62,632 nucleotides of DNA, from assembly GCA_937930555.1 (NCBI GenBank), contig CALHCH010000045.1, positions 1-62,632 on the forward strand. Direction: 5' to 3'. This stretch comes from Candidatus Absconditabacterales bacterium. GTDB taxonomy: Bacteria; Patescibacteriota; Gracilibacteria; Absconditabacterales; Absconditicoccaceae. Shown here piece by piece: positions 62,142 through 62,632 of the stretch (position 1 is the stretch's first letter; the number at the start of each line of letters is the position of its first letter). A model generated the notes under the pieces. The model was given only the letters and a program-made list of their open reading frames with translations. It searched no databases and was not told the DNA's origin. The position numbers and the translations under genes were made by a program.

Positions 62142-62632
62142 ATGAAAGAAATAATAGCATCAAGAATGAAGCCATTAAGGATATCTACTGCTGCTAGCAA
62201 GATAGTATGAAAATGCAAACTTATGGCTAGTGATAATTTATCAATTATGCACGACAAGCACATTTCATTAAACAAGGTAGAATCAGAATTTAGTGACATC
62301 AATCAATGAGCCTCTTGAGAGCTTATACAATTGTTGGATAGCAATATTTGTCAAAATCAACGATTGCTTATCAAAAATGATACAAAAAATTATCTAGCCA
62401 TAAACGAGATAAAACAGAATAGAAGTTGAACATATCTATATACGCTACCTATGTACCTAAATTTTGAGATCCATAACACTTCTGGATTTATCCAATGAAC
62501 TAGTGAGTTTGAGGAAGGTGAGCTGCTTGAATACATGTGATACATAAAACGTCTGACAGCAAAACCAGGTAATCATTATCTTAATATCTGAGGACTGCGT
62601 TTTGCAACCAATAATAGATGACCCTATTCTGA
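62142..62632 (+). CDS. Hypothetical protein (runs off the window edge)
   Basis: MKEIIASRMKPLRISTAASKIVGKCKLMASDNLSIMHDKHISLNKVESEFSDINQGASGELIQLLDSNICQNQRLLIKNDTKNY... in code 25. Confidence 0.5.

Overview
This 62.6 kb chromosomal segment only reads sensibly if TGA encodes glycine (NCBI translation table 25), which points to Candidatus Gracilibacteria (BD1-5) or Absconditabacteria (SR1). The supplied ORF track treats TGA as stop, so most real genes appear shattered and many listed ORFs are antisense artefacts. Rejoining frames through TGA gives about 50 long genes. These include serS, a PBP1-type transglycosylase/transpeptidase, truB, obg, rlmH, a COG1855-like ATPase-KH protein, a divergent pyruvate kinase, a cation/Ca exchanger, a DHH phosphoesterase, a CPA1-type antiporter, truD, a DEAD-box helicase with an RGG tail, tex, an ABC-F ATPase, typA, a yebC-family gene, dnaB, hisS, mazG-like, proS, rpoD, secD, tsaD and elp3. 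There is one tRNA-Ser(GGA). Main points of interest: (1) a dispersed palindromic repeat family, GTCATCCTGAG...CTCAGGATGAC, mostly intergenic but present in frame inside an ABC-F gene and inside the linker of elp3; (2) a hicBA locus whose toxin carries a TAA at or next to an expected glycine, one transition away from a TGA glycine codon; (3) an orphan 5' tRNA-Ser fragment followed by a long hairpin just upstream of the intact tRNA-Ser; (4) two paralogous winged-HTH plus ComF-like phosphoribosyltransferase fusions; (5) a COG1855-like ATPase that has lost its PIN domain; (6) a pyruvate kinase with a degenerate ARGDLG motif; (7) a 1202-aa membrane protein invisible under code 11; (8) UGA-free, probably foreign genes; (9) a heptanucleotide tandem repeat inside tsaD. 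All calls come from reading and translating by eye; no homology search was run.
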